64,000 bases of DNA from Streptomyces sp. NBC_00259 (GCF_036181745.1 NZ_CP108080.1:6823501-6887500); one strand, 5' to 3'; shown: positions 41,927-50,787, counted from the stretch's first letter. Numbers and translations: made by a program. Notes: generated from the letters alone by a model not told the origin.

Positions 41927-43129
41927 TCACCCCGTGCGGTGCACTCTCCCTGCGGATCTCGGTGAACGGTTCAGCAAGGGCAGCGCCGTCAGGGGAAACA
42001 CGACCACGGACACGAGGCCCGCAGCCACCAGCGCGGCCGCGTTGGCCGGGCTGATCGCGTCCAGCCTCAACCCGATCGTGGTCGCCGCCACGATCACGGG
42101 AAGAGAGGTGGCCTGCAGGAGTCCGCTGGCCACGGTCTCGGCACGCGAGAGGCCCGCCCTGCGGTAGACCAGTGCGGGCAGTCCGCGTACGAGAAGGAGT
42201 GCGGCAAGGAACATCGGTACGCGCAGCGCCGTCCCGACGTCCGCGAACAGCGCTCCGAGATCGAACTGGATACCGCTGGTCACGAAGAAGACCGGGACGA
42301 GGAATCCATAACCGAGGCCCTCCAGTTTGATGTGGAACTGCGGATGCGTCCGTTCCGCGTCGGGGTCGACCAGCCGCAGCACGGCCCCTGCGATGAAGGC
42401 ACCCAGAATGGCCTCGAATCCGAGATGCAGGGCGATCGCGGAAAGGCCGACGATCAGAATCATGGTCAAGCGGACCCGGACCTGGGCACTCGTGTCGGCC
42501 AGATTCACCACGGCCCGGGACAGCCACATGGAGCGCCCCGCACGTACCGATGTCACCACGATGAGCGCCACCAGGAGAGCGAGGCCGAGCAGCAGGAGCA
42601 CCCCGGAGGCCGGGCTCGACGCATGCTCGGAGAAGAACAACGACAGCAGCACCACCGCGCTGATCTCACCTGCGGAGGCTCCACCGATGGTCAGTTGGCC
42701 GACCGGCCGGTCGACCGCGTCGGCGTCCTTGAGGATCGGGACCAGAAGGCCCAAGGACGTGGCCACCAGCGCGGTGCCGATCAGCAGTGGGCTCTCGACC
42801 AGCCCGGCGATGTCCAGCACCCAGCCGACGATCCCGGCCAGCGCGAGCGTCCCCGCCAGACCGATGCCGACGAGCCGTGCCCGTGGCCCGCGCAGTTGCC
42901 GGAAGTCGATCTCGAGCCCGGCAAGGAACAGCAGGAAGCTCAGTCCGATGATCGACAACGCTTCGACGGTGGCGTCCGGCTGCACCAGATTCAGCACCGC
43001 CGGACCAAGGACGACGCCGGCCACGATCTCGAGGACCGGGCCCGGGAGGGGCACTCGGGGCACCATGGCGAGGACGAAGGGGACGGCCGCGGCCACCGCG
43101 AGAACGATGACCAAGTTGTCGTACGACAT
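41927..43129 (-). CDS. cation:proton antiporter (CPA2/KefB-like)
   Basis: The 400-residue protein begins at ATG 43129 (MSYDNLVIVLAVAAAVPF). About twelve membrane helices are seen, and the family motifs FLLFLAGLEIDF and EAILGAFIAGAVLRL and PVFFVTSGIQFDLG are present. There is no TrkA-N domain. It exchanges Na+ or K+ for protons. It lies 88 bp upstream of the sulfite-oxidase-like gene on the same strand. Confidence 0.9.
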   Translation of the reverse strand: MSYDNLVIVLAVAAAVPFVLAMVPRVPLPGPVLEIVAGVVLGPAVLNLVQPDATVEALSIIGLSFLLFLAGLEIDFRQLRGPRARLVGIGLAGTLALAGIVGWVLDIAGLVESPLLIGTALVATSLGLLVPILKDADAVDRPVGQLTIGGASAGEISAVVLLSLFFSEHASSPASGVLLLLGLALLVALIVVTSVRAGRSMWLSRAVVNLADTSAQVRVRLTMILIVGLSAIALHLGFEAILGAFIAGAVLRLVDPDAERTHPQFHIKLEGLGYGFLVPVFFVTSGIQFDLGALFADVGTALRVPMFLAALLLVRGLPALVYRRAGLSRAETVASGLLQATSLPVIVAATTIGLRLDAISPANAAALVAAGLVSVVVFPLTALPLLNRSPRSAGRVHRTG

Positions 43130-43362
43130 CGTGACTCCGGTGGCCGGTCGGCGGGGCACTCAGGTCCCACCGACGTTGCCTCATCCCGCGGTGCGATCAG
43201 CCGCCAAGCCTTTTAGGCTCATGGGGTAGTGTCCGGGATCTACCCATCCACGGTATATGCCGCTCCCGTCCAGGGCCCGGGTCCCCGGCTCGGTGGAACC
43301 GCGCGCTCGGAAGACGCCAGAGGCAGAGTGATCACACCCCACTGCGCAAGGGAGACCGACCG

Positions 43363-44268
43363 ATGGCCGCCGGCAACCTCGTTCTCCTCGGCAACGCCGG
43401 GGACGTGGGCCACATGGTCCTGGAGCAACTGCGTGCGCAGAACGTACCTGTACGCGTCATGGTCCGCCGCGACGACGACCGTGCGGCCGGGCTGCGCGGA
43501 CTCGGCGCGGAGGTCGTCGTCGGCGATCTGACCCGGCCCGAGACCGTCGCGGCCGCGCTGCGGGGCGTCGGCAGGATGTACTTCGCGATGCCCGTGTCCC
43601 CGGACCACCTGCTGGCGGCGACGGTGACGGCCACCGTGGCGCGCGAGCACGGGCAACTGGACGCCCTGGTGGGCATGTCCCAGATGACGGTGTCTCAGAT
43701 GACCGCCACCAGCACCGGGGAGTCGCACCAGCAGCGGCTGCACTGGCTGGCCGAGCAGGTACTGAACTGGTCGGGCCTGCCGGTGGTGCACATCCGCCCG
43801 ACGTCGTTCCTCGACAACCCGCTGTTCACCACGCTGGCAGCCCGTTCGATCCGGGAGAACGGCACGATCGCGCTGCCGTTCGGCACGGGGCGCACCTCAC
43901 CCGTCGCCGTGGCCGACGTCGCCCGCGTGGTCGCCACCGTGCTCCGCGACCCGGCCCCGCACATCGGTCATGTCTACGAGCTGACCGGCCCGCGTTCGGT
44001 CGGCATGGACGAGGTGGCCGAGGAGTTCGCACGAGCACTGGGGCGTCCGGTGTCCTATACGGACGTGCCGCTGGACCGTTGGCACACCGAGGTGCTCGCC
44101 GAGGCGGGCCTGCCTCCGCACACCGAACAGCACATCGTCACGATGGCCCGACTGCACCGCGAGAACCGCTACGACCGCGCGACGGACGACGTCGAGCACG
44201 TCACGGGCGAACCTGCCCGATCGGTCGAGGCGTTCGTGTCCGCCCGCAAGGACTTCTACCTGGGCTGA
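43363..44268 (+). CDS. NmrA-like NAD(P)-binding protein
   Basis: This 301-residue atypical SDR starts at ATG 43363 behind GGGAG. LVLLGNAGDVGHMVLEQLRA has GNAGxxG in place of the usual GATGxxG. VVVGDLTRPETVAAALRGV and HIRPTSFLDNP follow the NmrA pattern. Members are redox sensors or quinone reductases (QOR2-like). The neighbourhood of quinone and peroxide enzymes suits a redox role. Confidence 0.88.
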   Translation: MAAGNLVLLGNAGDVGHMVLEQLRAQNVPVRVMVRRDDDRAAGLRGLGAEVVVGDLTRPETVAAALRGVGRMYFAMPVSPDHLLAATVTATVAREHGQLDALVGMSQMTVSQMTATSTGESHQQRLHWLAEQVLNWSGLPVVHIRPTSFLDNPLFTTLAARSIRENGTIALPFGTGRTSPVAVADVARVVATVLRDPAPHIGHVYELTGPRSVGMDEVAEEFARALGRPVSYTDVPLDRWHTEVLAEAGLPPHTEQHIVTMARLHRENRYDRATDDVEHVTGEPARSVEAFVSARKDFYLG

Positions 44269-44326
44269 ACCGCTTCAGCGCTCGACTCCGGCTCAAGGAG
44301 CGTGCGTTGCTCCGGCACGGACTCGG

Positions 44327-45046
44327 TCAGCGGTGTTCGGGGTTGGGGGAGTCGGAGCGGCAGCCCGCGTCCCACGCGGAGCGCTGGTTGCCGTGGGCGG
44401 GGATGCCGCCGGCCTGCTTGAGCATGGCCGCGAGGTGCATGAGATTCCAGGTCATGAACGTGGTGTTGCGGTTGGTGAAGTCGTTCTCCGGGCCGCCGGA
44501 CCCGGGGTCGAGGTACGAGGGTCCTGGCCCGGCCTCGCCGATCCAGCCCGCGTCGGCCTGGGGTGGGATGGTGTAGCCGAGGTGCTGCAGGCTGTAGAGG
44601 ACGTTCATGGCGCAGTGCTTCACACCGTCCTCGTTGCCGGTGATCAGACAGCCGCCCACGCGCCCGTAGTACGCGTACTGTCCGCGGTCGTTGAGGAGCG
44701 ACGAACCCGCGTAGAGCCGCTCGATGACCTGCTTCATGACGGAGCTGTTGTCCCCGAGCCAGATGGGCCCCGCGAGCACCAGGATGTCGGCCGCCATCAC
44801 GCGCTCGTACAGCGCGGGCCATGCGTCGGTGGACCAGCCGTGCTCCGTCATGTCCGGCCACACGCCGGTCGCGATGTCGTGGTCGACGGCCCGTACGACC
44901 TCGGTGGCGACCCCGTTCGACTCCATCACCGAGCGGCTCTTGTCGATCAGCCCTTGGGTGTTGCTGACGTCGGGAGACCGCTTGAGCGTGCAGTTGACGA
45001 ACATTGCACGGAGACCGTCGTGGGAAAGGGGCGGCTGGGTGTTCAC
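44327..45046 (-). CDS. flavodoxin-fold NAD(P)H-dependent oxidoreductase, paralogue 1
   Basis: The 239-residue protein starts at ATG 45046. FVNCTLKRSPDVSNTQGLID is the FMN phosphate loop region, ADILVLAGPIWLGDNSSVMKQVIERL and YYGRVGGCLITGNEDGVKH are family motifs of multimeric flavodoxin (WrbA/NQO-like) reductases. It is about 80% identical by eye over its length to the protein at 55499-56200. A perfect 9-bp dyad (45066-45086) is 20 bp before the start. Confidence 0.88.
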   Translation of the reverse strand: MNTQPPLSHDGLRAMFVNCTLKRSPDVSNTQGLIDKSRSVMESNGVATEVVRAVDHDIATGVWPDMTEHGWSTDAWPALYERVMAADILVLAGPIWLGDNSSVMKQVIERLYAGSSLLNDRGQYAYYGRVGGCLITGNEDGVKHCAMNVLYSLQHLGYTIPPQADAGWIGEAGPGPSYLDPGSGGPENDFTNRNTTFMTWNLMHLAAMLKQAGGIPAHGNQRSAWDAGCRSDSPNPEHR

Positions 45047-45065
45047 GGAGTGCTCCTGGAGCCTG

Positions 45066-45086
45066 CCGCTGTGACGTTCACAGCGG
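45066..45086. promoter_or_regulatory. perfect dyad before flavodoxin-fold gene 1
   Basis: CCGCTGTGA and TCACAGCGG are separated by CGT, a perfect 9-bp inverted repeat ending 20 bp before the start codon. In this place it could be a repressor site or a 5' hairpin that covers the ribosome site region. Confidence 0.5.
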
Positions 45087-45282
45087 TGCGACGCCCTCCA
45101 TCGTGCGGGCTGAGCCCGTCGCCGTCGCCGTACGGGCGCAGGAGGACGACGACGATCACTCCGACGGCCGACCCGTCACGGCGCCGGGCTGCCCGGGACC
45201 CGTCACGGTGCGGGCTGCCCGGCCGTGGCCTGCCGGATCGGCGCAGGGTGAACACGGCTCCCGCGCCGGGTGTGCGGATGGC

Positions 45283-45753
45283 TCAGCCGCCGGCGACGGT
45301 GTACCGGCTGGTGATCGCGACCCGGTTGAAGGCGTTCATCACGGTGCTCAGCCAGGCGACCGCCGAGACCTGCTCCTCGGGGAGCACGGCAGCGGCTGCG
45401 GCGTAGTCCGCGTCACTGACGTGCCCGTCGGCCACGAGCGTGATCGACTCCGCCAGGCGCAGGGCCGCACGCTCGGTGTCGGAGAAGTAGCCGGTCTCCC
45501 CCCAGCTGGGCAGTACGGCGAGCCGGTCGGGGTTCTCGCCCTTCTTCAGGGCGTCGCGGGTGTGCATGCGCAGGCAGAAGCTGCAGCCGTTGATCTGTGA
45601 GATGCGGATCTTCAGCAGTTCCAGCAGGAGCGGGTCGAGGCCCGCCTCGGTGGTGCTCTTCTCGACCGCTGCCGACAGGGCGATGAGGGCCTTGTAGCTG
45701 GTCGGGTCCTGCTTGCCGATGTTGACGCGCTGCGTGTCGGTCGTGTCGGTCAT
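45283..45753 (-). CDS. AhpD-like alkylhydroperoxidase (CMD family)
   Basis: The 156-residue protein has the intact active motif NGCSFCLRMH, a CxxC pair with the downstream His, after LLELLKIRISQI. It reduces peroxides through the disulfide relay. In contrast to the CMD protein at 17921, all redox residues are kept. It is divergent from the CGNR regulator, which suggests that this regulator controls it. Confidence 0.92.
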   Translation of the reverse strand: MTDTTDTQRVNIGKQDPTSYKALIALSAAVEKSTTEAGLDPLLLELLKIRISQINGCSFCLRMHTRDALKKGENPDRLAVLPSWGETGYFSDTERAALRLAESITLVADGHVSDADYAAAAAVLPEEQVSAVAWLSTVMNAFNRVAITSRYTVAGG

Positions 45754-45952
45754 GGGGGAATCCTCTTGTCTACCGGCGCCGGCGGTGGGGGAGGCGGTGC
45801 CTGTCGTCCTGCATCAACAAGCCTAGGGTCGAGGTGCCCCACTCTCCTGGTGCAATCGCATGTGATTCGAGTGGGCCAATTCGCGAAGCGCCCATCCCGC
45901 CCGCAACGGAGTGTGACGCCATGCTTTCGAGCTGAGCGTTGCATGTCATATC

Positions 45953-45973
45953 GTCACCTGTCAGAATGGTGAC
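45953..45973. promoter_or_regulatory. 21-bp dyad, site 3 (CGNR start)
   Basis: GTCACC-TGTCAGAAT-GGTGAC ends one base before the ATG of the CGNR gene. It has the same half-sites and 9-bp spacer as the two Ohr/quinone reductase sites. The lack of room for a ribosome site suggests leaderless translation, with the dyad over the promoter core. Confidence 0.65.
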
Positions 45974-46549
45974 ATGGAACATGCGTATCCCGCCGGAAGC
46001 CCGGCGCTCGACTTCGCGGGAACACTGCGCCTGCGACGCGAAGCCAGCCCCCGGGAGATGCTCCACTCGCCCGAGAGCCTCAGCTCGTGGTTCCGTGGAT
46101 GCGGAATCACGGACAGTGACCTTCCGTGTGAGAGCGCCGATGTCCGCGAGGCGGTGGCGTTGAGGGAGGCGATCTATCAGGTGATCGTCGCGAGGATCGC
46201 CGGCGAAAGCTATGACCAGGAGGCGCTGGGCCTGGTGAATGCCGCGGCACGCCACCCGGCTCCCGTGCCGCAGCTGACCGCCGCCGGACGCAGCGTTGAA
46301 GCCACTGTTCAGCAGGCACTTTCCCATGTCGCGCGGGATGCCGTCGCAGTCCTCAGCGGGCCGGAGGTTCCGCTGCTCAAGGAATGCGCGAATCCCGAAT
46401 GCACCCAGTTCTACATCGATCACTCCCGGGGGGCGCGCCGGGAGTGGTGCAAGATGGATCCGTGCGGCAACAAGATCAAGGCCGCGGCGTACCGGGCGCG
46501 CAGGCGCGCGAGTGCGAAGACGACGGCCTCCTCGAGCTCGCGGTCGTAA
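45974..46549 (+). CDS. CGNR zinc-finger transcriptional regulator (ABATE domain)
   Basis: The 191-residue protein starts at ATG 45974 (MEHAYPAGSPALDFAGTL). The N-terminal ABATE-like stress-sensing part is followed by KECANPECTQFYIDHSRGARREWCKMDPCGNKIKAAAYRAR, the CGNR zinc finger: CxxxxC, then C and CGNK. Proteins of this family are DNA-binding regulators. The ATG abuts the 21-bp dyad, so the mRNA is probably leaderless. An eleven-copy heptamer repeat starts 5 bp after the stop. Confidence 0.9.
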   Translation: MEHAYPAGSPALDFAGTLRLRREASPREMLHSPESLSSWFRGCGITDSDLPCESADVREAVALREAIYQVIVARIAGESYDQEALGLVNAAARHPAPVPQLTAAGRSVEATVQQALSHVARDAVAVLSGPEVPLLKECANPECTQFYIDHSRGARREWCKMDPCGNKIKAAAYRARRRASAKTTASSSSRS

Positions 46550-46553
46550 GGTC

Positions 46554-46630
46554 GCCGAACGCCGAACGCCGAACGCCGAACGCCGAACGCCGAACGCCGA
46601 ACGCCGAACGCCGAACGCCGAACGCCGAAC
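46554..46630. repeat. heptanucleotide (GCCGAAC) tandem repeat, 11 perfect copies
   Basis: Exactly 77 bp of GCCGAAC units run from 46554 to 46630, 5 bp after the CGNR stop codon and 70 bp before the end of the convergent TIG-domain gene. All frames are open because the unit length is not divisible by 3, but there is no sign of translation. Confidence 0.9.
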
Positions 46631-46699
46631 GCGGTCATCCTCCGAACACGAACAGGCCCTGCGCATGCCGGCCGGCCGGCGGCCGTGGTGCCCGGGCTC

Positions 46700-47432
46700 T
46701 CAGAGGACGTAGAGATAGGTGAGCGGTGCGCTGTCCGAGCCGCCGGTCGTGGTGACCGTGACCGGAACCGCGCCCAGTGCGTGGGGTGGCGTGACCGCCG
46801 TGACCCGGTCGTCTGACAGAGCGGCGAATGACGTGGCCGAGACGCCGCCGAAGGTCACGTCGGTGGTCGTCGCGAGGTCGGTGCCCGTGATGTCGACGAG
46901 GGTGCCGCCCAGCGTCGTGCCGGTGATCGGGGTGAAGACGGTGACGGTCGGCGGGTCCACGAAGGTGAAGGCCAGATCGTCGAAGACCCCGCCCTGGGTG
47001 TGGACGACCAGGGACACCTCGCCCGCCGCGGTGGCCGGGGTGGCCACGGTGATCTCGGTGTCGCTCACGACCGTCGGCACGACCGGCGTGGCGCCGAAGT
47101 CCACGGACGTGGCGGTGGCCAGGTTGCGCCCGGTGATGGTGACGGTGTCCCCGCCCGCCGCGGCTCCCGACGCCGGCGAGACGGTCAGGACGACGGGCGG
47201 CTGGACGTAGTAGAACCCCAACGGGCCGCTGGTGCCCCCCCGCCGTGGTCACCCTGGCGCCGACCGCGCCCGTTCCCGCGGGGGAGAGTGCGGACACCGA
47301 GGTGGGCGTATTGCCGGTGATCGTGGCGGACTTGCCGTCGAAGTGGACGGCGGTGGCACCCGCGAGGTTGACGCCGGTGATGGTGACGGGGGTGCCTCCG
47401 CCGGTGGAGCCCTGGCTGGGACTGATCGGCAT
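46700..47432 (-). pseudogene. IPT/TIG-domain protein, frameshifted
   Basis: The start is ATG 47432 with AGGACG upstream (MPISPSQGSTGGGTPVTITG). The first TIG domain reads to VTTAGG. At a C7 run (47235-47241 on the plus strand) one extra base shifts the frame; with six bases the text would go on as GTSGPLGFYYVQPPVVLTVSP and two more TIG domains to the TGA at 46700 (about 244 residues). Each domain has the GGxxVTITGxNL core. No signal peptide is visible. TIG proteins are immunoglobulin-like surface or cytoplasmic scaffolds in Streptomyces. It may be a real mutation or a sequencing error. Confidence 0.8.
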
Positions 47433-47717
47433 GATCGTCCTACATGGCGTGTGTGCATCGGGAACGACTTGGCGACCTGGGCAGTGAACAACACTGCGTC
47501 ACCGGTGAGTTGATGGGCAAATACCCGAACACGATGCGGTTACATGACAGACGGGGGGCGTGACGGGAGCGCGAGTCGCGATACCTGCCGGCAGCTCGAC
47601 CTTCGCGGTTGAGAACGTCCTTACGGAGACGTGAACAAACGCACCCGAGCAAGAGCCCGTTCATCGGGCTGCCCTAGGCTGACCCTCCCAGTGGACAAGC
47701 GGTAGGGGGAGAGACGA

Positions 47718-48389
47718 ATGGCGGGCGCACGCGAATTGCCGCCGGACGAGGTCCTGGTTCAGCGGCTGCGTGACGGTGACGAGCAGACGTTCACCCAGGT
47801 GCTGGACACCTGGTCGAGTGGCATGCTCCGGCTCGCCATGTCGTTCGTGTCGACCAAGGCGTCCGCGGAGGAGGCCGTCCAGGACACATGGCTGGCGGTC
47901 ATCAAGGGGATCTCCGACTTCGAGGGCCGTTCATCCCTGAAGACATGGGTGTACCGGATCCTGGTCAACACGGCCAAGGCGCGCGGCACCAAGGAGAGCA
48001 GGACGGTTCCCTTCGCCAGCCTGCTGCCGGAGGAGGAGGGGCCGACGGTGGACACCTCCCGGTTCCGCGCCTCCGGCGAGCAGTACGCCGGACACTGGGC
48101 CGTCGGGCAGGAGCCGCGTCCCTGGCACGTTCCCGAGGACTACGTGCTGCGCGGCGAGGTCCGCGAAGTGATCGCCGAGGCGCTCGACGAACTGCCGCCC
48201 CGCCTCCGCACGGTGGTCACACTTCGCGATGTCGCGGGATACGGCTCGGAGGAAGTATGTTCCCTGCTGGAGATCTCACCGGGAAACCAACGTGTCCTCC
48301 TCCACCGGGCCAGGGCCTTCTTGCGCCGTAAGCTGGAGGAGTACGTGTCCGGTGCCCATGACGTCGCCGGCGGGAGGGGACGACCGTGA
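47718..48389 (+). CDS. ECF-type RNA polymerase sigma factor
   Basis: The 223-residue protein starts at ATG 47718 behind GGGGGAGAG. Region 2 is FTQVLDTWSSGMLRLAMSFVSTKASAEEAVQDTWLAVI, and region 4 is LDELPPRLRTVVTLRDVAGYGSEEVCSLLEISPGNQRVLLHRARAFLRRKL. A linker of about 60 residues (LLPEEEGPTVDTSRF) is between them. The stop overlaps the GTG of the anti-sigma gene. The gap before it (47433-47717) holds only a short hairpin (AGCCCG/CGGGCT, 47654-47670) and the presumed promoter. Confidence 0.95.
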   Translation: MAGARELPPDEVLVQRLRDGDEQTFTQVLDTWSSGMLRLAMSFVSTKASAEEAVQDTWLAVIKGISDFEGRSSLKTWVYRILVNTAKARGTKESRTVPFASLLPEEEGPTVDTSRFRASGEQYAGHWAVGQEPRPWHVPEDYVLRGEVREVIAEALDELPPRLRTVVTLRDVAGYGSEEVCSLLEISPGNQRVLLHRARAFLRRKLEEYVSGAHDVAGGRGRP

Positions 48390-48616
48390 ACTGCGTTGAC
48401 TTCGTCGAGTTGGTGACCGAGTTCCTCGAGGGCGCCTTGCCCGAAGCGGACGAGCGGCGCTTCATCGAGCACCTCGCGGAGTGCTCCGGGTGCGAGAGCT
48501 ACCTCGATCAGTTCCGTCAGACGATCGCCACGACGGGCGAACTGACCCCGGACAACATCTCACCGGACGCCCGGCAGCAGCTGCTCTCCGCTTTCCGGGG
48601 CTGGCACCGGCAGTGA
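48386..48616 (+). CDS. zinc-binding anti-sigma factor (ZAS, zf-HC2)
   Basis: The 76-residue protein starts at GTG 48386 within the sigma factor stop (GTGA). MNCVDFVELVTEFLEGALPEADERRFIEHLAECSGCESYLDQF has the HxxxCxxC zinc motif. There is no membrane segment, so it is a soluble redox- or zinc-sensing anti-sigma that would bind the upstream ECF factor. The pairing and coupling make this assignment strong. Confidence 0.92.
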   Translation: MNCVDFVELVTEFLEGALPEADERRFIEHLAECSGCESYLDQFRQTIATTGELTPDNISPDARQQLLSAFRGWHRQ

Positions 48617-49152
48617 TCCCTCGCGCCTCCGGCGCACGCCGGGCGGCCACCGTGACCGGCGCGTAGTGGTCACGACCGCCGCCCGGTCCCCGCGCTCCAT
48701 GGTGTGAGCCGCGGCATCCGGTCGGCTGCGAGCTGGCGGCAACGCACGGGGTACGGGGCGAGTGGGCCCCGAGCCGTAACCACCAGGCGCCGGCCGACCC
48801 TTCGCGAGCTGCGCCGCCCGGCCGGTCGACTCGCCACGCTCGTCCAGGTTCCTGCCGCGCCGGCGGGGCCTGCAGCCCGGCTTCGTCACCTCGGCCATCC
48901 AGCGCCGTCCTCTTCTCGCCGAACGTCCCGGGCCTGTCCCGCCGCTGACATGCGGGCGGGACGGGGCGCTCTGCACGCCGTCTCCGGCCGACTCCCGTCC
49001 TCGCGCCGCGTTCCCCGCCCGGTGGACTTGTAACGCTCAAGAGGCGCGCCCGCTCTGAACGTGCGAAGCGGGGGCTGGGATCCCCCCACACCTCGCATGG
49101 CCTTCGCCCCCGTACCCCCTGGGCGGAGGCCGTGCGACGACCGGAGACATCC
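48617..49152. other. 536-bp stretch without a recognisable gene
   Basis: It begins with a compact hairpin (CCGGC-GCAC-GCCGG, 48629-48642) that may end the sigma operon. Open frames on both strands have no family character, ribosome site or codon bias. The last 100 bp would hold the promoter of the dehydrogenase gene. Confidence 0.5.
48629..48642 (+). terminator. short hairpin after the anti-sigma gene
   Basis: CCGGC and GCCGG pair around GCAC, 12 nt after the stop codon. It is short and weaker than the other terminators in the window. Confidence 0.4.
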
Positions 49153-50787
49153 ATGACTCTGCTCAGAAGAATCTTGTTCGGCATCATCGCCGGACTACCC
49201 GGTGGCGCGATCGTGGCCGTCGTGACGAACCCGCCTTGGATGCCATGGGCGGCACACACGGTGGTACTGGGAGCCGTGCTCGGCCTCCTCATCGGCGACC
49301 ACAGGCAGAGCAACGGCTCGGCCTTCTCCGTCGGCCTGCTCATCGGCCTGCTCGACTGGGTGACCTGGACACTCAGCCTTGCTCCCGCGCTGGAGGGAAG
49401 GACGCCGTCATGGACGATCGAGACGGCCGTGTCGCGCTTCCCCGAGCTCGTCGGTGCCGCCCTGTTCGGCGCGATCGCCGGGCTCACCTACCACGCCCTG
49501 TCGGCCTGGCTCCCGCCTCGGCCGGCGCCCCAGCGCGCCAAACCTCACGTGGTGATCGTCGGCGGCGGTTTCGGCGGGGTGGGTGCGGTGCGCGAACTGG
49601 ACCGACGCGTCGGCCGCGGGCTCGATGCCCACGTGACGCTGATCAGCGACTCGAACTCCCTGCTGTTCACGCCCCTGCTGGTCGGCGTCGCCTCGAGCAC
49701 GGTGGAGGCCAGGCACGTGAGCGCACCGGTGCGGGTCGGGCTCAACCACGCCTCCTTCCTGCACGGCCGGGTGGTCTCGATCGACACGCAGACACGTCAC
49801 GCGTACGTCTCCGCCGGCAAGGAGGGCATGGTCCGTGTGCCGTACGACGAGCTGGTCCTGGCGGTCGGCGCGGTGCCGCACTTCTTCGACCTGCCGGGAG
49901 TGGGCGAGCACGCCTACCCGATGAAGTCCCTCGATGACGCCACCAGGCTGCGCAATCAGGTGCTGAGCGCGCTGGAGCGGGCCGACCTCGAGCCGGACCC
50001 GGCCGAGCAGAGGCGGCTGTTGACGTTCGTGGTGGCGGGCGGCGGCTTCGCCGGTACGGAACTGGTGGCCGAGCTGTTCGACCTGGTGCACGACGTGCTC
50101 CACTTCTATCCGCGGCTGCACGGACTTCGGCCCAGGTTCGTGATCGTGCACGCGGGGGAGCGGCTGCTGCCGGAGCTGTCGCCGAAGCTCGGCTCCTACG
50201 CACAGCGCAAGCTCGCCCATCGCGGCATCGAGCTGCGCCTCGGCCGGCGCGTGGCCAAGGCCACCGCCGAGGACATCACGCTCGACTCCGGCGAGACCAT
50301 CACCACCCGCACCCTCGCCTGGACGGCGGGCAACCGGCCGAACCCGCTGGTGCAGCAGGTCATGCAGGGGCCGCTGGCCGTGGATCCCACGATGCAGGTC
50401 CCGGGTATGCCCGGCCTGTGGGCGCTGGGCGACTGCGCGAGGATTCCCGACCCGGCGGGCGGTGTCTACCCTCCGACCGCGCAGCACGCGATCCGCGAAG
50501 GCAAGGCGGCGGCGCGGAACATCGCCGCGGTCCTCGGTGGACGTCGTCCCGTCCCGTTCCGCTTCGGCGGGCTCGGCGTGCTGGTCTCGCTCGGGCACCG
50601 CACGGCGGCCGGAGAGATCGGCGGGCGGCAGGTCTCCGGCTTCCTCGCCTGGGTCCTGTGGCGCTCGGTCTACCTGAGCAAACTGCCCAGCGTGGAGAAA
50701 CGGCTGCGCGTGCTCGCCGACTGGACCCTCGACCTGGTCTTCCCCAGGGACATCGCCCTCTCGACCAAGGATGACCGTCATGCGTAA
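49153..50787 (+). CDS. NDH-2-like FAD/NAD(P) dehydrogenase with membrane-embedded N-terminus
   Basis: The 544-residue protein starts at ATG 49153 behind CCGGAG. Residues 1-120 have about four membrane helices (LFGIIAGLPGGAIVAVV, TVVLGAVLGLLIGD, VGLLIGLLDWVTWTLSL, LVGAALFGAIAGLTYHALSA). From about 135 comes the dinucleotide-binding dehydrogenase: VVIVGGGFGGVGAVREL, FVVAGGGFAGTELVAEL and LWALGDCARIPD. Type II NADH dehydrogenases are normally only peripheral, so the fused membrane domain is uncommon. It would pass electrons from NADH to quinone. The next gene follows with a 17-bp or shorter overlap. Confidence 0.85.
   Translation: MTLLRRILFGIIAGLPGGAIVAVVTNPPWMPWAAHTVVLGAVLGLLIGDHRQSNGSAFSVGLLIGLLDWVTWTLSLAPALEGRTPSWTIETAVSRFPELVGAALFGAIAGLTYHALSAWLPPRPAPQRAKPHVVIVGGGFGGVGAVRELDRRVGRGLDAHVTLISDSNSLLFTPLLVGVASSTVEARHVSAPVRVGLNHASFLHGRVVSIDTQTRHAYVSAGKEGMVRVPYDELVLAVGAVPHFFDLPGVGEHAYPMKSLDDATRLRNQVLSALERADLEPDPAEQRRLLTFVVAGGGFAGTELVAELFDLVHDVLHFYPRLHGLRPRFVIVHAGERLLPELSPKLGSYAQRKLAHRGIELRLGRRVAKATAEDITLDSGETITTRTLAWTAGNRPNPLVQQVMQGPLAVDPTMQVPGMPGLWALGDCARIPDPAGGVYPPTAQHAIREGKAAARNIAAVLGGRRPVPFRFGGLGVLVSLGHRTAAGEIGGRQVSGFLAWVLWRSVYLSKLPSVEKRLRVLADWTLDLVFPRDIALSTKDDRHA

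Noticed and set aside
45066..45086. Rex or CRP binding site
   Set aside because: TGTGA and TCACA arms are present but with a 3-bp spacer; both factors need about 6 bp.
46554..46630. CRISPR array or coding repeat
   Set aside because: There are no unique spacers, the unit is 7 bp, and the open frames in all phases are a trivial result of the repeat.
48704..49033. Open frame of about 109 residues between the anti-sigma and dehydrogenase genes
   Set aside because: It is Arg/Ala/Pro-rich with no ribosome site, no recognisable motif and an overlapping frame on the other strand.
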